Assembly (NCBI RefSeq): GCF_000612585.1
Contig: NZ_JFCA01000005.1
Span: 99,689 to 163,688 of the forward strand
Direction of reading: 5' to 3'
DNA length: 64,000 bases
Origin: Pseudomonas sp. CHM02
GTDB taxonomy: Bacteria; Pseudomonadota; Gammaproteobacteria; Pseudomonadales; Pseudomonadaceae
Both the position numbers and the translations under genes were made by a program. Numbering within the stretch: position 1 is the stretch's first letter; each line of letters starts with the position of its first letter. The notes below the pieces were generated by a model. That model had not been told where the DNA came from and did not search any database. It saw only the letters and a program-made list of their open reading frames with translations. This document shows positions 28,123-38,352 of this stretch, one piece after another.

Positions 28123-28338
28123 TCAGGCACCGGATTTGCCGGGAATCATCCACACCAACCCACTCGCCTTCGCCCGCTCATGACACAACCCCAACACCAC
28201 CCGGCGCTCGGCATTGTCCATGCGACTCCAACGCGTGATCTCATCCACCGTGCGCTGGCAGCCGGTGCAAATGTCGTCATCGTCCAGCGCGCAGATGCTC
28301 ACGCACGGCGAAGCGACAGGGCGCTCTACCGGGCTCAT
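28123..28338 (-). CDS. DUF1289 domain protein
   Basis: A 71-residue protein with [21 protein letters not shown], a four-cysteine pattern that suggests a metal-binding site, then [21 protein letters not shown]. Function unknown; the E. coli relative is YdhL. Its ATG overlaps the carbonic anhydrase stop codon (ATGA), so the two are translationally coupled. Confidence 0.88.
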   Translation of the reverse strand: MSPVERPVASPCVSICALDDDDICTGCQRTVDEITRWSRMDNAERRVVLGLCHERAKASGLVWMIPGKSGA

Positions 28339-28859
28339 TCTTCCTGCTCGACCAAGTCCCGTGCGTAACGCTGGGAGTTATGCACATAGTGCGCAGCGCT
28401 GGCTTCGAGCATGCGCTTTTGCGCGTCGGTCAGTTCACGCACCACCTTGCCCGGCGAACCCATCACCAGCGAACCATCGGGAATTTCCTTGCCTTCACCG
28501 ATCAGCGAATTGGCGCCGATAATGCAGTGCTTGCCGATCTTGGCACCGTTGAGGATCACCGCGTTGATACCGATCAGGCTGTAATCATCCACTGTGCAAC
28601 CATGCAACATGGCGTTATGGCCAATGGTCACGCCGGTGCCGAGGGTCAGCGGATAGCCCATGTCGGTGTGCATCACGCTGCCATCCTGCACATTGCTGTT
28701 CTTGCCGATCAGGATCAGTTCGTTGTCGCCACGCAACACCGCGTTGAACCAGACGTTGGCGCCCTCCTCCAGCTTGACCTTGCCCACCAGCGTGGCATTC
28801 GGCGCCACCCAGCTCTGTGGATGAGTCTCGACGCGGGCGTCGCCCAGGCGGTATTTCAT
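28335..28859 (-). CDS. Gamma-class carbonic anhydrase-like protein (YrdA family)
   Basis: A 174-residue left-handed beta-helix protein built from hexapeptide repeats ([40 protein letters not shown]). Candidate zinc histidines are in SVMHTD and [13 protein letters not shown]. Members trimerise; carbonic anhydrase activity is proven only for some. Coupled to the DUF1289 gene and 36 bases downstream of the CoA pyrophosphatase gene, so the three probably form one operon. Confidence 0.92.
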   Translation of the reverse strand: MKYRLGDARVETHPQSWVAPNATLVGKVKLEEGANVWFNAVLRGDNELILIGKNSNVQDGSVMHTDMGYPLTLGTGVTIGHNAMLHGCTVDDYSLIGINAVILNGAKIGKHCIIGANSLIGEGKEIPDGSLVMGSPGKVVRELTDAQKRMLEASAAHYVHNSQRYARDLVEQEE

Positions 28860-28895
28860 GGTTTTTCCTCACGGCGTTGCCATTCAGGCGATGGC

Positions 28896-29498
28896 TTAGA
28901 TATTGATGAAGCTCTTGGGTGGCTGGTGCAGGCTGATCTTGGCGTCGTCATAGAGCAGATTGATCAGCTCCACGATCATGATGGCCGTCAGCCCCCAGAT
29001 CTTGTATTCGCCGAACCGATAACTGGGCACGTACCAGCTGCGGCCCTGGTAATCGATCCGGTGGGTATGTTCACGCGGGTCCTGTCGGAAGAAGTCCAAC
29101 GGCACGCTGAAAACGGCAGCAATCTCGGCATCGTTGGCCAGGTATTCGACGTAATCGGGAATGACGCCGACATAAGGTGTAACGCGAATGCCGTGCAGGG
29201 AGATCAAGGGGCTCAGTGGGCCGATCACCTCGACCAGTCCGGGCGGCAGGCCGATTTCTTCTTCGGCTTCGCGCAGCGCGGTGAAGATCAGGTCCGGGTC
29301 TTCGGGGTCGCGGCGTCCACCGGGGAAAGCCACTTCGCCACCATGGGTCGACAGGCCGCTGGCGCGCAGGGTCAGGATCAGCTCAGGTTCGTCACTGCGG
29401 GTAATCGGCACCAGTACCGCGGCCTCGGGGAAACGCCCGTCGGTTTCCAGCGTGTGGGGGGTGTGATTGCTTACCCGGCGAAGTAGCTCGTCCAGCAT
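28896..29498 (-). CDS. Nudix hydrolase, CoA pyrophosphatase (NudL) type
   Basis: A 200-residue protein with a complete Nudix box: FPGGRRDPEDPDLIFTALRE followed by AEEEIGL. The surrounding sequence (ILTLRASGLSTHGGEVAFPGG) and IISLHG-like loop fit the CoA pyrophosphatase subgroup, which cleaves CoA to 4'-phosphopantetheine and 3',5'-ADP. First gene of the small minus-strand operon with the carbonic anhydrase and DUF1289 genes; a second Nudix gene diverges from it. Confidence 0.9.
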   Translation of the reverse strand: MLDELLRRVSNHTPHTLETDGRFPEAAVLVPITRSDEPELILTLRASGLSTHGGEVAFPGGRRDPEDPDLIFTALREAEEEIGLPPGLVEVIGPLSPLISLHGIRVTPYVGVIPDYVEYLANDAEIAAVFSVPLDFFRQDPREHTHRIDYQGRSWYVPSYRFGEYKIWGLTAIMIVELINLLYDDAKISLHQPPKSFINI

Positions 29499-29644
29499 GA
29501 GTCATCTCGGTCTGTTGGCTACCTTGCATCATGCACCAAAGCGTGCGGGCGCCCAACCCCAAAACCCGCGCAGTGTCGCTAAACGACAACTTGCAGCGCC
29601 CAGCCCGTCACGCCAAGATAGACGCACTTTCCAGGAACCCCAGC

Positions 29645-30193
29645 ATGAATTTCTGCAGCCAGTGCGGCAAACCGGTTACCCAGCGCATCCCCGAAGGCGA
29701 CGGCCGCCTGCGCTTTGTGTGTGATCACTGCTCGACCATCCACTACCAGAACCCCAATATCGTCGCCGGCACCGTACCGGTGTGGGGCGATAAAGTGCTG
29801 CTGTGCCGCCGCGCCATCGAGCCGCGCCTGGGTTACTGGACCCTGCCCGCGGGTTTCATGGAAAACGGCGAGACGGTGGAACAGGCCGCCATGCGCGAAA
29901 CCCAGGAAGAAGCCTGCGCCCGCGTACACAACCTGAGCATCTACACGCTGATCGACGTGCCGCATATCAATCAGGTACATATCTTCTACCGCGCCGACCT
30001 GCTCGACCTCGACTTCGCCGCCGGCCCCGAAAGCCTTGAAGTGCAACTGTTCGACGAAGCCGACATCCCTTGGTCCGAGCTGGCTTTCCGCACGGTCGGG
30101 CGTACCCTTGAATACTTCTTCGCAGACCGTCGGCAACAGTCGTTCCCGGTGCGCAGCGAGGCCGTGCCGCCAATGGGCAAGCCCGCGCCATGA
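29645..30193 (+). CDS. Nudix hydrolase with N-terminal zinc ribbon
   Basis: A 183-residue protein. The first 31 residues carry CSQCGKPV and CDHCSTIHYQNP, a four-cysteine zinc ribbon; then a Nudix domain with box GFMENGETVEQAAMRETQEE. The arrangement is reminiscent of NudC (NADH pyrophosphatase/decapping) but the protein is shorter and lacks the NudC N-terminal domain, so ADP-ribose, FAD or NADH are all possible substrates. Start at 29645 follows an AGGA box and begins the zinc ribbon. It overlaps the next gene by four bases (ATGA). Confidence 0.88.
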   Translation: MNFCSQCGKPVTQRIPEGDGRLRFVCDHCSTIHYQNPNIVAGTVPVWGDKVLLCRRAIEPRLGYWTLPAGFMENGETVEQAAMRETQEEACARVHNLSIYTLIDVPHINQVHIFYRADLLDLDFAAGPESLEVQLFDEADIPWSELAFRTVGRTLEYFFADRRQQSFPVRSEAVPPMGKPAP

Positions 30194-30717
30194 CACAAGG
30201 GATACCCGTTTTGATGCGTTGGTTGCTTGCTCTGCTCTGCCTATCATTCGCCACACTGGCGCCAGCCTCCACGGTGCAAACCCTGGGCGGCAAAACCGTC
30301 GAAAAAGTCCTGGTGCTCAAGTCCGCCCATCAACTTCAGTTGATCAACGACGGCAAGCCCTTCAAGACCTACCGTATTTCACTGGGTAAAAACCCCAAGG
30401 GCCACAAGCTGATCGAGGGCGACCGCCGCACGCCAGAGGGGCTCTACTGGATCGATTGGCGCAAGACCAGCGACCGCTTCAACCTGGCCATGCACATCTC
30501 TTACCCGAATATCAGCGACGCCGCCCGCGCCCGCCGCGAAGGCGTAAAGCCCGGCAGCATGATCATGATCCACGGCACGCCCGACACCGAGGAATACCCG
30601 GAACAGTGGTTCCACACCCTGGACTGGACCGACGGCTGCATCGGCATGCGCAACGTGGATATGCGCGAAGTGTGGAACCTGGTCAAAGACGGCACCCTGA
30701 TCGAGATTCGTCCGTAA
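30190..30717 (+). CDS. L,D-transpeptidase (YkuD domain), YafK-like
   Basis: A 175-residue exported protein: signal peptide MRWLLALLCLSFATLAPAS, then a YkuD domain with the catalytic pattern HGTPDTEEYPEQWF and TDGCIGMRNVDM (nucleophile Cys in GCIGM, His in IHGTP). Such enzymes make 3-3 crosslinks in peptidoglycan or act on lipoprotein-peptidoglycan links. The ATG at 30190 overlaps the Nudix stop; an alternative ATG at 30214 gives a more usual signal peptide and has AGGGA upstream. Confidence 0.9.
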   Translation: MTQGIPVLMRWLLALLCLSFATLAPASTVQTLGGKTVEKVLVLKSAHQLQLINDGKPFKTYRISLGKNPKGHKLIEGDRRTPEGLYWIDWRKTSDRFNLAMHISYPNISDAARARREGVKPGSMIMIHGTPDTEEYPEQWFHTLDWTDGCIGMRNVDMREVWNLVKDGTLIEIRP

Positions 30718-30832
30718 TCTCGTACCGTTGGTAAAATAATTCAAAAATATTTCCTCCCCGGCCCTGCGCCCGCCGGTGAATACCAGTTCACCCCAGCGGG
30801 CTGCGCACTTCTGCGCGCGACAAAGACCTCTC

Positions 30833-30924
30833 TAATACCACTTGATACCAGGCACCATTAAAGGGCCCTAAAACCAGTGTATGCACCGTTTTCGCTGCAT
30901 TGACATGGTATTTAAGTGGTATTA
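30833..30924. promoter_or_regulatory. Putative regulator-binding sites and promoter ahead of the GlcNAc operon
   Basis: Two related sites in opposite orientation: TAATACCACTTGATACCA (30833-30850) and TGGTATTTAAGTGGTATTA (30906-30924), sharing inverted AATACCACTT / AAGTGGTATT. The AGTGGT half resembles operators of DasR/NagR-type GntR regulators. The right site starts directly after a consensus -35 TTGACA (30900-30905) and overlaps the spacer and -10 region (TTAATT-like), so a bound repressor would block the promoter. Binding by the adjacent GntR protein is inferred. Confidence 0.6.
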
Positions 30925-30980
30925 ATTTCCGGCCAATACCGGGCGACAACACTCCAATAACCGCATCGGAAACCTGACAG

Positions 30981-31742
30981 ATGAATTCCATCCTGGCCCT
31001 GCGCCCCGACGACAAACAATCCACGCCGCTGTACCTGCAACTGGCGCGCAAGCTGGAAGCGGCGATCCATGCCGGCCAGTGGACATCCGAGCAGGCGCTG
31101 CCGTCGGAGCGGGCGCTCAGTGAGCAACTGAGCATTTCCCGGGTCACCGCCCGCAAAGCACTGGAAGTGTTGTTTGCCCAAGGCCTGATCCGCCGCAGCC
31201 AGGGCTCCGGCACCTTTATCACGCCGCGCCTGGAGCAACCGCTGTCGCGCCTCTCGGGCTTCAGCGAGATGTTGCGCCTCAAGGGTTTTGTGCCCAGTTC
31301 CCAGTGGCTGGAGCGCGACATCACTCCGCCGACCCACGAAGAACTGATCCGCCTGTGCCTGTCGACCAACGATAAAGTGGCGCGGCTCAAGCGCCTGCGC
31401 AAAGCCGACGACACGGTCATGGCCATCGAGATGACCGCCGTGCCCGCTTCGGTACTGCCACAGCCACAGGCCTTGGGCAGTTCGCTGTACGAATACTTTG
31501 AAAGCATCGGCAAGCCCATCGTCCGCGCCTTGCAGCATGTACAAGCCATCAACGCCTCGGACGAGTTCGCCAGTCTCGTGGGCATCGCCCCCGGCACCGC
31601 CATGCTGCTGATGACCCGAGTCGGCTACACCGCCGACAACACGCCGATCGAAATTACCGACACCTACTGCCGCAACGACTACTACGACTTCGTCGCAGAG
31701 CTGCGCCGCCATGACTATTCCGCTGAACTGCGAACTTTTTAG
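30981..31742 (+). CDS. nagR: GntR/HutC-family regulator of N-acetylglucosamine use
   Basis: A 253-residue repressor. N-terminal winged helix: YLQLARKLEAAIHAGQW, LPSERALSEQLSISRVTARK, GLIRRSQGSGTFI. C-terminal UTRA ligand domain (LSRLSGFSEMLRLKGFVPSS to ADNTPIEITDTYCRNDYYDF). UTRA regulators of this type sense GlcNAc-6-P or GlcN-6-P. It heads a same-strand cluster of GlcNAc genes 10 bases before nagA and should autoregulate through the sites at 30833-30924. The symbol follows common usage; nagQ is also used. Confidence 0.85.
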   Translation: MNSILALRPDDKQSTPLYLQLARKLEAAIHAGQWTSEQALPSERALSEQLSISRVTARKALEVLFAQGLIRRSQGSGTFITPRLEQPLSRLSGFSEMLRLKGFVPSSQWLERDITPPTHEELIRLCLSTNDKVARLKRLRKADDTVMAIEMTAVPASVLPQPQALGSSLYEYFESIGKPIVRALQHVQAINASDEFASLVGIAPGTAMLLMTRVGYTADNTPIEITDTYCRNDYYDFVAELRRHDYSAELRTF

Positions 31743-31752
31743 AGAACTGCCC

Positions 31753-32839
<1,087 letters not shown>

Positions 32840-32859
<20 letters not shown>

Positions 32860-33862
32860 AGAGGCCCTGGCCTCCTGCGACGCCGTCGCCGCTCAACTGC
32901 AACGCCTGGACCCGCTGCTGGAAGAAGTGGCCGGCCGCCTGCGCCGCCAGCCGCCGCAAGTGGCGATGACCATCGCACGCGGCAGCTCGGACCATGCCGC
33001 CAGCTACTTCGCCTACCTGGCCATGCAACACGTGGGTATTCCGGTGGCATCGTTGCCCATGTCAGTGGTGACGTTATTGCAGGCACCGTTGAAGGTCAGT
33101 GGCCAAGTGGCCTTTGGTTTCTCCCAGTCGGGCCAGAGCCCGGACCTGGTCAACAGCCTGCGCCTGCTGCGCAAGCGCGGTGCCTTGAGCATTTCGCTAG
33201 TCAACGCCGAAGAGTCGCCGCTGGAAGCCGCCTGTGAATTCCACGTGCCACTGTGCGCCGGGCCGGAAACGAGCGTGGCGGCCACCAAGAGTTTCATCGC
33301 CACCCTCAGCGCCAGCGCGCAGTTGATCGGCCACTGGAATCAGGAAGCCAATCTGCTGCAAGCCTGTCGCGCCCTGCCCGGCGACCTGCGCGCCGCCGCC
33401 CGACAGGATTGGACGATCGCCATCGACGCCCTGCGCGATACCCAGCAATTGATGGTCATCGGCCGAGGCGCCGGTTTTGCCATCGCCCAGGAAGCCGCGC
33501 TCAAGCTCAAGGAAACCTCGGCGATCCAGGCCGAAGCCTTCAGCAGCGCCGAAGTGCGCCACGGGCCGATGGCGTTGATCGACAAGAATTACCCCTTGCT
33601 GGTGTTCGCCCCACGCGGCGCCGAGCAAGCCGGCCTGTTGAGCCTGGCCGCCGATATGCGCCAACGCGGCGCCCGCGTGTTGCTGGCCGCGCCGGACGAT
33701 ATCGTCGAACGCGACCTGACCCTGAGCCGCGCCGAACACCCGAGCCTGGACCCGATCCTGGCCATCCAGAGTTTCTACGTCATGGCGGCAGGTTTAGCCG
33801 AAGCCCGGGGCATGGACCCGGACCAGCCGCGCCACTTGAGCAAAGTCACCCGCACTCACTGA
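32840..33862 (+). CDS. SIS-domain glucosamine-6-phosphate deaminase (NagB-II type)
   Basis: A 340-residue protein with two SIS domains (MTIARGSSDHAASYFAYLAM with FGFSQSGQSPDLV; GRGAGFAIAQEAALKLKETS with SSAEVRHGPMALI). It resembles the isomerase half of GlmS without the glutaminase domain, the form of the alternative deaminase that yields fructose-6-P and ammonia. No classical NagB is seen in the cluster. TTG at 32840 is used because GAAGGAG lies 7 bases upstream, inside nagA; the first in-frame ATG (32852) is too far from that box. Confidence 0.88.
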
Positions 33863-33883
33863 GTCGATTGCCGTGTTTTCCTG

Positions 33884-36412
33884 ATGAGTACCGTGCCCAT
33901 GTCCAACAACAATAATGATCTGACCCTCAGCGCCCCTCTCACCGGGCCGGTGCTGACCCTGGGCAATGTTCCCGACGAGGTGTTCGCCAGCGGCGCCATG
34001 GGCGACGGCATTGCCATCGACCCGCTGAATGACTGCCTGCATGCGCCGTGTGACGGGGAAGTCATCCACGTCGCGCGCACCGGGCATGCGCTGACGATCC
34101 GCGCCGAGAACGGTGCCGAGGTATTGATGCATGTGGGCATCGATACGGTGGAATTGAATGGCGAAGGGTTCGCCTTGCTGGTGAAGGACGGCGCGCGCGT
34201 AACCAAGGGCCAGGCGTTGGTGCAGTTTGATCTGGACCGCATTGCGCGCCAGTGCAAGAGCCTGGTCAGCCTGATCATCCTGACCAATGGCGAGCGTTTT
34301 GAGTTACGCCAGGTTGCGGGAAAAACCGTCAAGGTCGGCGAGCCGTTGCTGCACATTGCCGCCCGTTCAGCGGCGCCGGTACCGGCGGCTGTGGACAACT
34401 CGTCGGTCACCGAAGTCCGCGCCAGTGTACGCATTACTCACCGTGGCGGTTTGCATGCACGCCCAGCCGCGTTGGTGCGCAAAACCGCGCAAGGTTTCAG
34501 CAGCCATGCGCAGTTGCACTTCGCCGGCAAGTCGGCGGCGTGCGACAGCCTGATCGGTTTGATGGGGCTGGGCATTGGTGAAGGTGATGAAGTACGGATC
34601 ACCTGTCGCGGCAAGGATTGCGAGGCAGCGTTGCAGGCCTTGGTTGCCGCGTTGTCTGTGGCTGTCAGCGAAGAACACCACGCGCCGGTGGTGGTGGCTC
34701 CACGCAAGGCGAATACCGAAGCCGGCGTGCTGCAAGGTGTATGTGCCGCACCCGGCCTGGTCTGCGGACCGCTGTTCCGCCTGACTGGCATCGAACTGCC
34801 GGCCGACACCGGCAAGCATGTCGCCGACGAACAACTGCAACGCCTGGACGTGGCACTCGAGCAAGTGCGCGGCGAAATCCGCGCCACCCTGGATCACGCC
34901 CGCCAACGCAAGAGCGTCGATGAGGAAGAGATCTTCGCCGCCCACCTTGCGCTGCTGGAAGACCCGGCCCTGCTGGACGCCGCCACCATCGCGATCGAAC
35001 ACGGCAGCGCCGCCACCCACGCCTGGCGCGATGCAATCCAGGCGCAATGCGCGGTGCTACTGGCCTTGGGCAAACCGTTGTTTGCCGAGCGCGCCAATGA
35101 CCTGCGCGACCTGCAACAACGGGTGTTGCGTGCCCTGCTGGGCGAAGCCTGGCATTTCGAATTGCCGGCCGGGGCGATTGTCAGCGCCCATGAATTGACC
35201 CCGTCTGACTTGCTGCAACTGAGCGCGCAACAGGCCGTCGGCATCTGCATGGCCGAAGGCGGCGCGACGTCCCATGTGGCGATCCTGGCCCGCGGCAAAG
35301 GGCTGCCCTGTGTGGTCGCATTGGGCGCTGACGTACTCGACGTGCCACAAGGCCAACGCGTGGTGCTGGACGCCGCGAACGGCCGCCTTGAACTGGCGCC
35401 GAGCGACGCTCGCCATGCCCAAGTGCACCAGATTCGCGATGCGCAAAACCTGCGGCGCCAGCAGCAACAGGCCCAAGCCCAGCAGCCGGCACGCACCAGC
35501 GATGGCATGACCATCGAGGTCGCCGCGAATGTCGCCTCCAGCGCCGAAGCCCTCGTGGCATTTGAAAACGGTGCCGATGGCGTCGGCCTGCTGCGCACCG
35601 AATTCCTCTTCGTCGACCGCCGCACCGCGCCGGATGAACAGGAACAACGCCACGCCTACCAAGCCGTTCTGGATGCCATGGGCGACAAGTCAGTGATCAT
35701 CCGCACCATCGACGTGGGTGGCGACAAGCAACTCGACTACCTGCCACTGCCGGTCGAGGCCAACCCGGTGCTGGGCTTGCGTGGTATTCGCATGGCCCAG
35801 GTACGCCCGGAACTGCTCGACCAGCAACTGCGCGCGCTGCTGCAGGTCTCGCCGCTGGAGCGCTGCCGGATCATGCTGCCGATGGTCAGCGAGGTCGATG
35901 AACTGCTGCAGATTCGCCAGCGCCTGGATGAGCTGTGCGTGGAGCTTGAGCTGACCCAGCGCCCCGAACTGGGCGTGATGATCGAGGTGCCCGCCGCTGC
36001 ACTGATGGCCGAGCAACTGGCCAAGCACGCGGACTTCCTGTCCATCGGCACCAATGACCTGTCCCAGTACACCCTGGCCATGGACCGCGATCACGCCGGC
36101 CTCGCCGCGCGGGTCGATGCCTTGCACCCGGCGCTGCTGCGGCTGATCGCCCAGACCTGCGCAGGGGCTGCAAAGCACGGGCGTTGGGTCGGCGTGTGCG
36201 GCGCCCTGGCGTCCGACCCGCTGGCCACGCCGGTACTGGTTGGCCTGGGGGTCAGCGAGCTGTCCGTCAGCCCGCTGCAGATCGGAGAAATCAAGGACCG
36301 CGTCCGCCACCTGGACGCGGCGCAATGCCGGCAACTGAGCCACAGCCTGCTCGACCTGAGCAGCGCCAAGGCCGTTCGCCAAGCCTGTCAACACCACTGG
36401 CCGCTGAGCTGA
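33884..36412 (+). CDS. PTS multiphosphoryl transfer protein EIIA-HPr-EI (GlcNAc system)
   Basis: An 842-residue three-domain fusion. EIIA of the glucose family: VLMHVGIDTVELNGEGF with phospho-His83. HPr: THRGGLHARPAALVRK with phospho-His191. Enzyme I: GGATSHVAILARGKGLP with phospho-His464, then PEP-binding DGVGLLRTEFLF, MIEVPAAALMAE, SIGTNDLSQYTLAMDRDH and catalytic GVCGALASDP. It carries phosphate from PEP to the EIIB of the next gene. An alternative ATG lies at 33899. A second fusion protein of the same design is encoded at 44685-47201. Confidence 0.94.
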   Translation: MSTVPMSNNNNDLTLSAPLTGPVLTLGNVPDEVFASGAMGDGIAIDPLNDCLHAPCDGEVIHVARTGHALTIRAENGAEVLMHVGIDTVELNGEGFALLVKDGARVTKGQALVQFDLDRIARQCKSLVSLIILTNGERFELRQVAGKTVKVGEPLLHIAARSAAPVPAAVDNSSVTEVRASVRITHRGGLHARPAALVRKTAQGFSSHAQLHFAGKSAACDSLIGLMGLGIGEGDEVRITCRGKDCEAALQALVAALSVAVSEEHHAPVVVAPRKANTEAGVLQGVCAAPGLVCGPLFRLTGIELPADTGKHVADEQLQRLDVALEQVRGEIRATLDHARQRKSVDEEEIFAAHLALLEDPALLDAATIAIEHGSAATHAWRDAIQAQCAVLLALGKPLFAERANDLRDLQQRVLRALLGEAWHFELPAGAIVSAHELTPSDLLQLSAQQAVGICMAEGGATSHVAILARGKGLPCVVALGADVLDVPQGQRVVLDAANGRLELAPSDARHAQVHQIRDAQNLRRQQQQAQAQQPARTSDGMTIEVAANVASSAEALVAFENGADGVGLLRTEFLFVDRRTAPDEQEQRHAYQAVLDAMGDKSVIIRTIDVGGDKQLDYLPLPVEANPVLGLRGIRMAQVRPELLDQQLRALLQVSPLERCRIMLPMVSEVDELLQIRQRLDELCVELELTQRPELGVMIEVPAAALMAEQLAKHADFLSIGTNDLSQYTLAMDRDHAGLAARVDALHPALLRLIAQTCAGAAKHGRWVGVCGALASDPLATPVLVGLGVSELSVSPLQIGEIKDRVRHLDAAQCRQLSHSLLDLSSAKAVRQACQHHWPLS

Positions 36413-36437
36413 TAACAACAACAAAAGGAGACACGCC

Positions 36438-38144
36438 ATGTACCAACATTTCATCGAAGGCCTGCAACGCCTGGGCCGTGCACTGATGCTGCCGATCGCG
36501 ATCCTGCCGATCGCCGGCCTGTTGCTGCGCCTGGGTGACACCGACCTGCTGAACATCGCGGTGATGCACGACGCCGGGCAGGCGATCTTCGCCAACCTGG
36601 CGCTGATCTTCGCCATCGGCATCGCCGTGGGTTTCGCCCGCGACAACAACGGCACGGCGGGCCTGGCCGGGGCGATCGGTTACCTGGTGATGGTCTCCAC
36701 GCTCAAGGTGATGGACACAACCATCAACATGGGCATGCTCGCCGGTATCGCCAGCGGCCTGATGGCGGGCGGGCTGTATAACCGCTTCAAGGACATCAAG
36801 CTGCCGGAGTACCTGGCGTTCTTTGGTGGGCGGCGATTTGTGCCGATTGTCACCGGCTTTTCGGCCGTCGCGCTGGGCGTGATCTTCGGTCTGATCTGGC
36901 CGCCGATCCAGCATGGCATCAACAGCTTCGGCGTGTTGCTGATGGAAAGCGGCAGCATTGGTGCCTTCGTGTTCGGCGTGTTCAACCGCCTGCTGATCGT
37001 CACCGGCCTGCACCATATCCTCAACAATATGGCGTGGTTCGTGTTCGGCAGCTTCACCGACCCGGCGACCGGCGCCGTAGTCACGGGCGACCTCACCCGC
37101 TACTTCGCCGGCGACCCGAAAGGCGGCCAGTTCATGACCGGCATGTTCCCGGTGATGCTGTTCGGCCTGCCCGCAGCCTGCCTGGCGATGTACCGCAACG
37201 CCCTGCCGGAACGCCGCAAAGTGATGGGCGGGATTTTCCTGTCGATGGCGCTGACCTCGTTCCTGACCGGGGTGACCGAGCCGATTGAATTCGCCTTCAT
37301 GTTCCTCGCACCGTTCCTGTACCTGATCCACGCCGTACTGACTGGCCTGTCGATGGCGGTCACCGACATGCTGAATATCCACCTGGGCTTTACCTTCTCC
37401 GGTGGTTTTATCGACATGGTGCTGGGCTGGGGCAAGTCCACCAACGGCTGGCTGGTGGTGCCCGTAGGCCTGGCTTACGCGGTGATCTACTACAGCGTAT
37501 TCAACTACTGCATTCGTCGCTTCAACCTCAAAACGCCGGGGCGTGAAGATATCCAGGTGGTCCAGGCCGAAGTGATGAGTGATAACCAGCGGGCCACGGC
37601 TTACATTCAGGCGCTGGGCGGAGCGGAGAATCTGCTGAGCGTCGGCGCCTGCACCACACGCCTGCGGTTGGACATGGTGGACCGCAACAAGGCGGTGGAT
37701 GCGCAGCTGAAAGCACTGGGCGCCATGGCGGTCGTGCGACCGGGTAATGGCGGGAGCCTGCAAGTGGTGGTCGGGCCGATGGCCGACAGCATTGCCGATG
37801 AGATCCGGTTGGCCATGCCATCGTTTGTTGCCAGTGCGCCGATAGCGGTTGCACCTGTGGATAAACCGGTGGCAGTGAATGTGCAGGAGGCCGAGAAATG
37901 GCTGAGCGCTTTGGGTGGCCGGGGCAATGTGCGTCAGCTGGACGCCGTGGCGATGACCCGGTTGCGCGTGGAATTGGGCGATGATTCGGTGTTGTCCGAA
38001 GCGGATCTCATGACACTGGGATGCCAAGGTGTGAGCCAGTTGGACAGCGGTGTTTGGCACCTGTTGATTGGTGACAAGGCGTCAGGGCTGAGTGAGGCGT
38101 TGGAACGCCTGGTCAATGGCCGTGAGGTGGGTGCCAGGGTTTAG
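36438..38144 (+). CDS. nagE: PTS N-acetylglucosamine transporter EIIC-EIIB, with an extra degenerate EIIB domain
   Basis: A 568-residue permease. EIIC occupies about residues 1-365 (GLHHILNNMAWFVFG, GVTEPIEFAFMFLAPFLY, NIHLGFTFSGGFIDMVLGW). The first EIIB domain (about 385-460) has the phosphorylated Cys405 in SVGACTTRLRL. A second EIIB-like domain (about 484-562) aligns as ALGGRGNVRQLDAVAMTRLR, with Ala505 where the cysteine should be, so it cannot be phosphorylated by the usual mechanism. GTG/ATG choice is simple: AAAGGAG lies 8 bases before the ATG. Last gene of the operon, followed by a terminator. Confidence 0.94.
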   Translation: MYQHFIEGLQRLGRALMLPIAILPIAGLLLRLGDTDLLNIAVMHDAGQAIFANLALIFAIGIAVGFARDNNGTAGLAGAIGYLVMVSTLKVMDTTINMGMLAGIASGLMAGGLYNRFKDIKLPEYLAFFGGRRFVPIVTGFSAVALGVIFGLIWPPIQHGINSFGVLLMESGSIGAFVFGVFNRLLIVTGLHHILNNMAWFVFGSFTDPATGAVVTGDLTRYFAGDPKGGQFMTGMFPVMLFGLPAACLAMYRNALPERRKVMGGIFLSMALTSFLTGVTEPIEFAFMFLAPFLYLIHAVLTGLSMAVTDMLNIHLGFTFSGGFIDMVLGWGKSTNGWLVVPVGLAYAVIYYSVFNYCIRRFNLKTPGREDIQVVQAEVMSDNQRATAYIQALGGAENLLSVGACTTRLRLDMVDRNKAVDAQLKALGAMAVVRPGNGGSLQVVVGPMADSIADEIRLAMPSFVASAPIAVAPVDKPVAVNVQEAEKWLSALGGRGNVRQLDAVAMTRLRVELGDDSVLSEADLMTLGCQGVSQLDSGVWHLLIGDKASGLSEALERLVNGREVGARV

Positions 38145-38167
38145 AGGTGCAGTGGCTGGCCTGGCCT

Positions 38168-38281
38168 CATCGCCGGCAAGCCGGCTCCCAGTTGATCGCA
38201 TTGCCACATCAATCTGGCAATCGATCCATCATCAACCGGTGAAAGCGTTACCTCTGTAGGAGCCGGCTTGCCGGTGATGAG
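38168..38281. repeat. REP doublet (class C)
   Basis: ATCGCCGGCAAGCCGGCTCC at left and AGGAGCCGGCTTGCCGGTGA at right, about 70 bases between, directly downstream of nagE. Confidence 0.85.
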
Positions 38282-38296
38282 GCCCGTACAGGCAAC

Positions 38297-38335
38297 AAAA
38301 AACCCGCTGACCAAACTGGTCCAGCGGGTTTCTTG
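38297..38335. terminator. Bidirectional terminator between nagE and the YqfO-like gene
   Basis: Stem AAACCCGCTGACCA / TGGTCCAGCGGGTTT with a short loop, A-rich before and T-rich after, positioned to end both the nag operon (plus) and the purL-yqfO transcript (minus). Confidence 0.8.
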
Positions 38336-38352
38336 TTTATGCAGCCAACGAA

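Noticed and set aside
36291..38060. A 589-codon minus-strand open frame across nagE
   Set aside because: It starts inside nagE and ends in the preceding gene; nagE motifs are clear on the plus strand.
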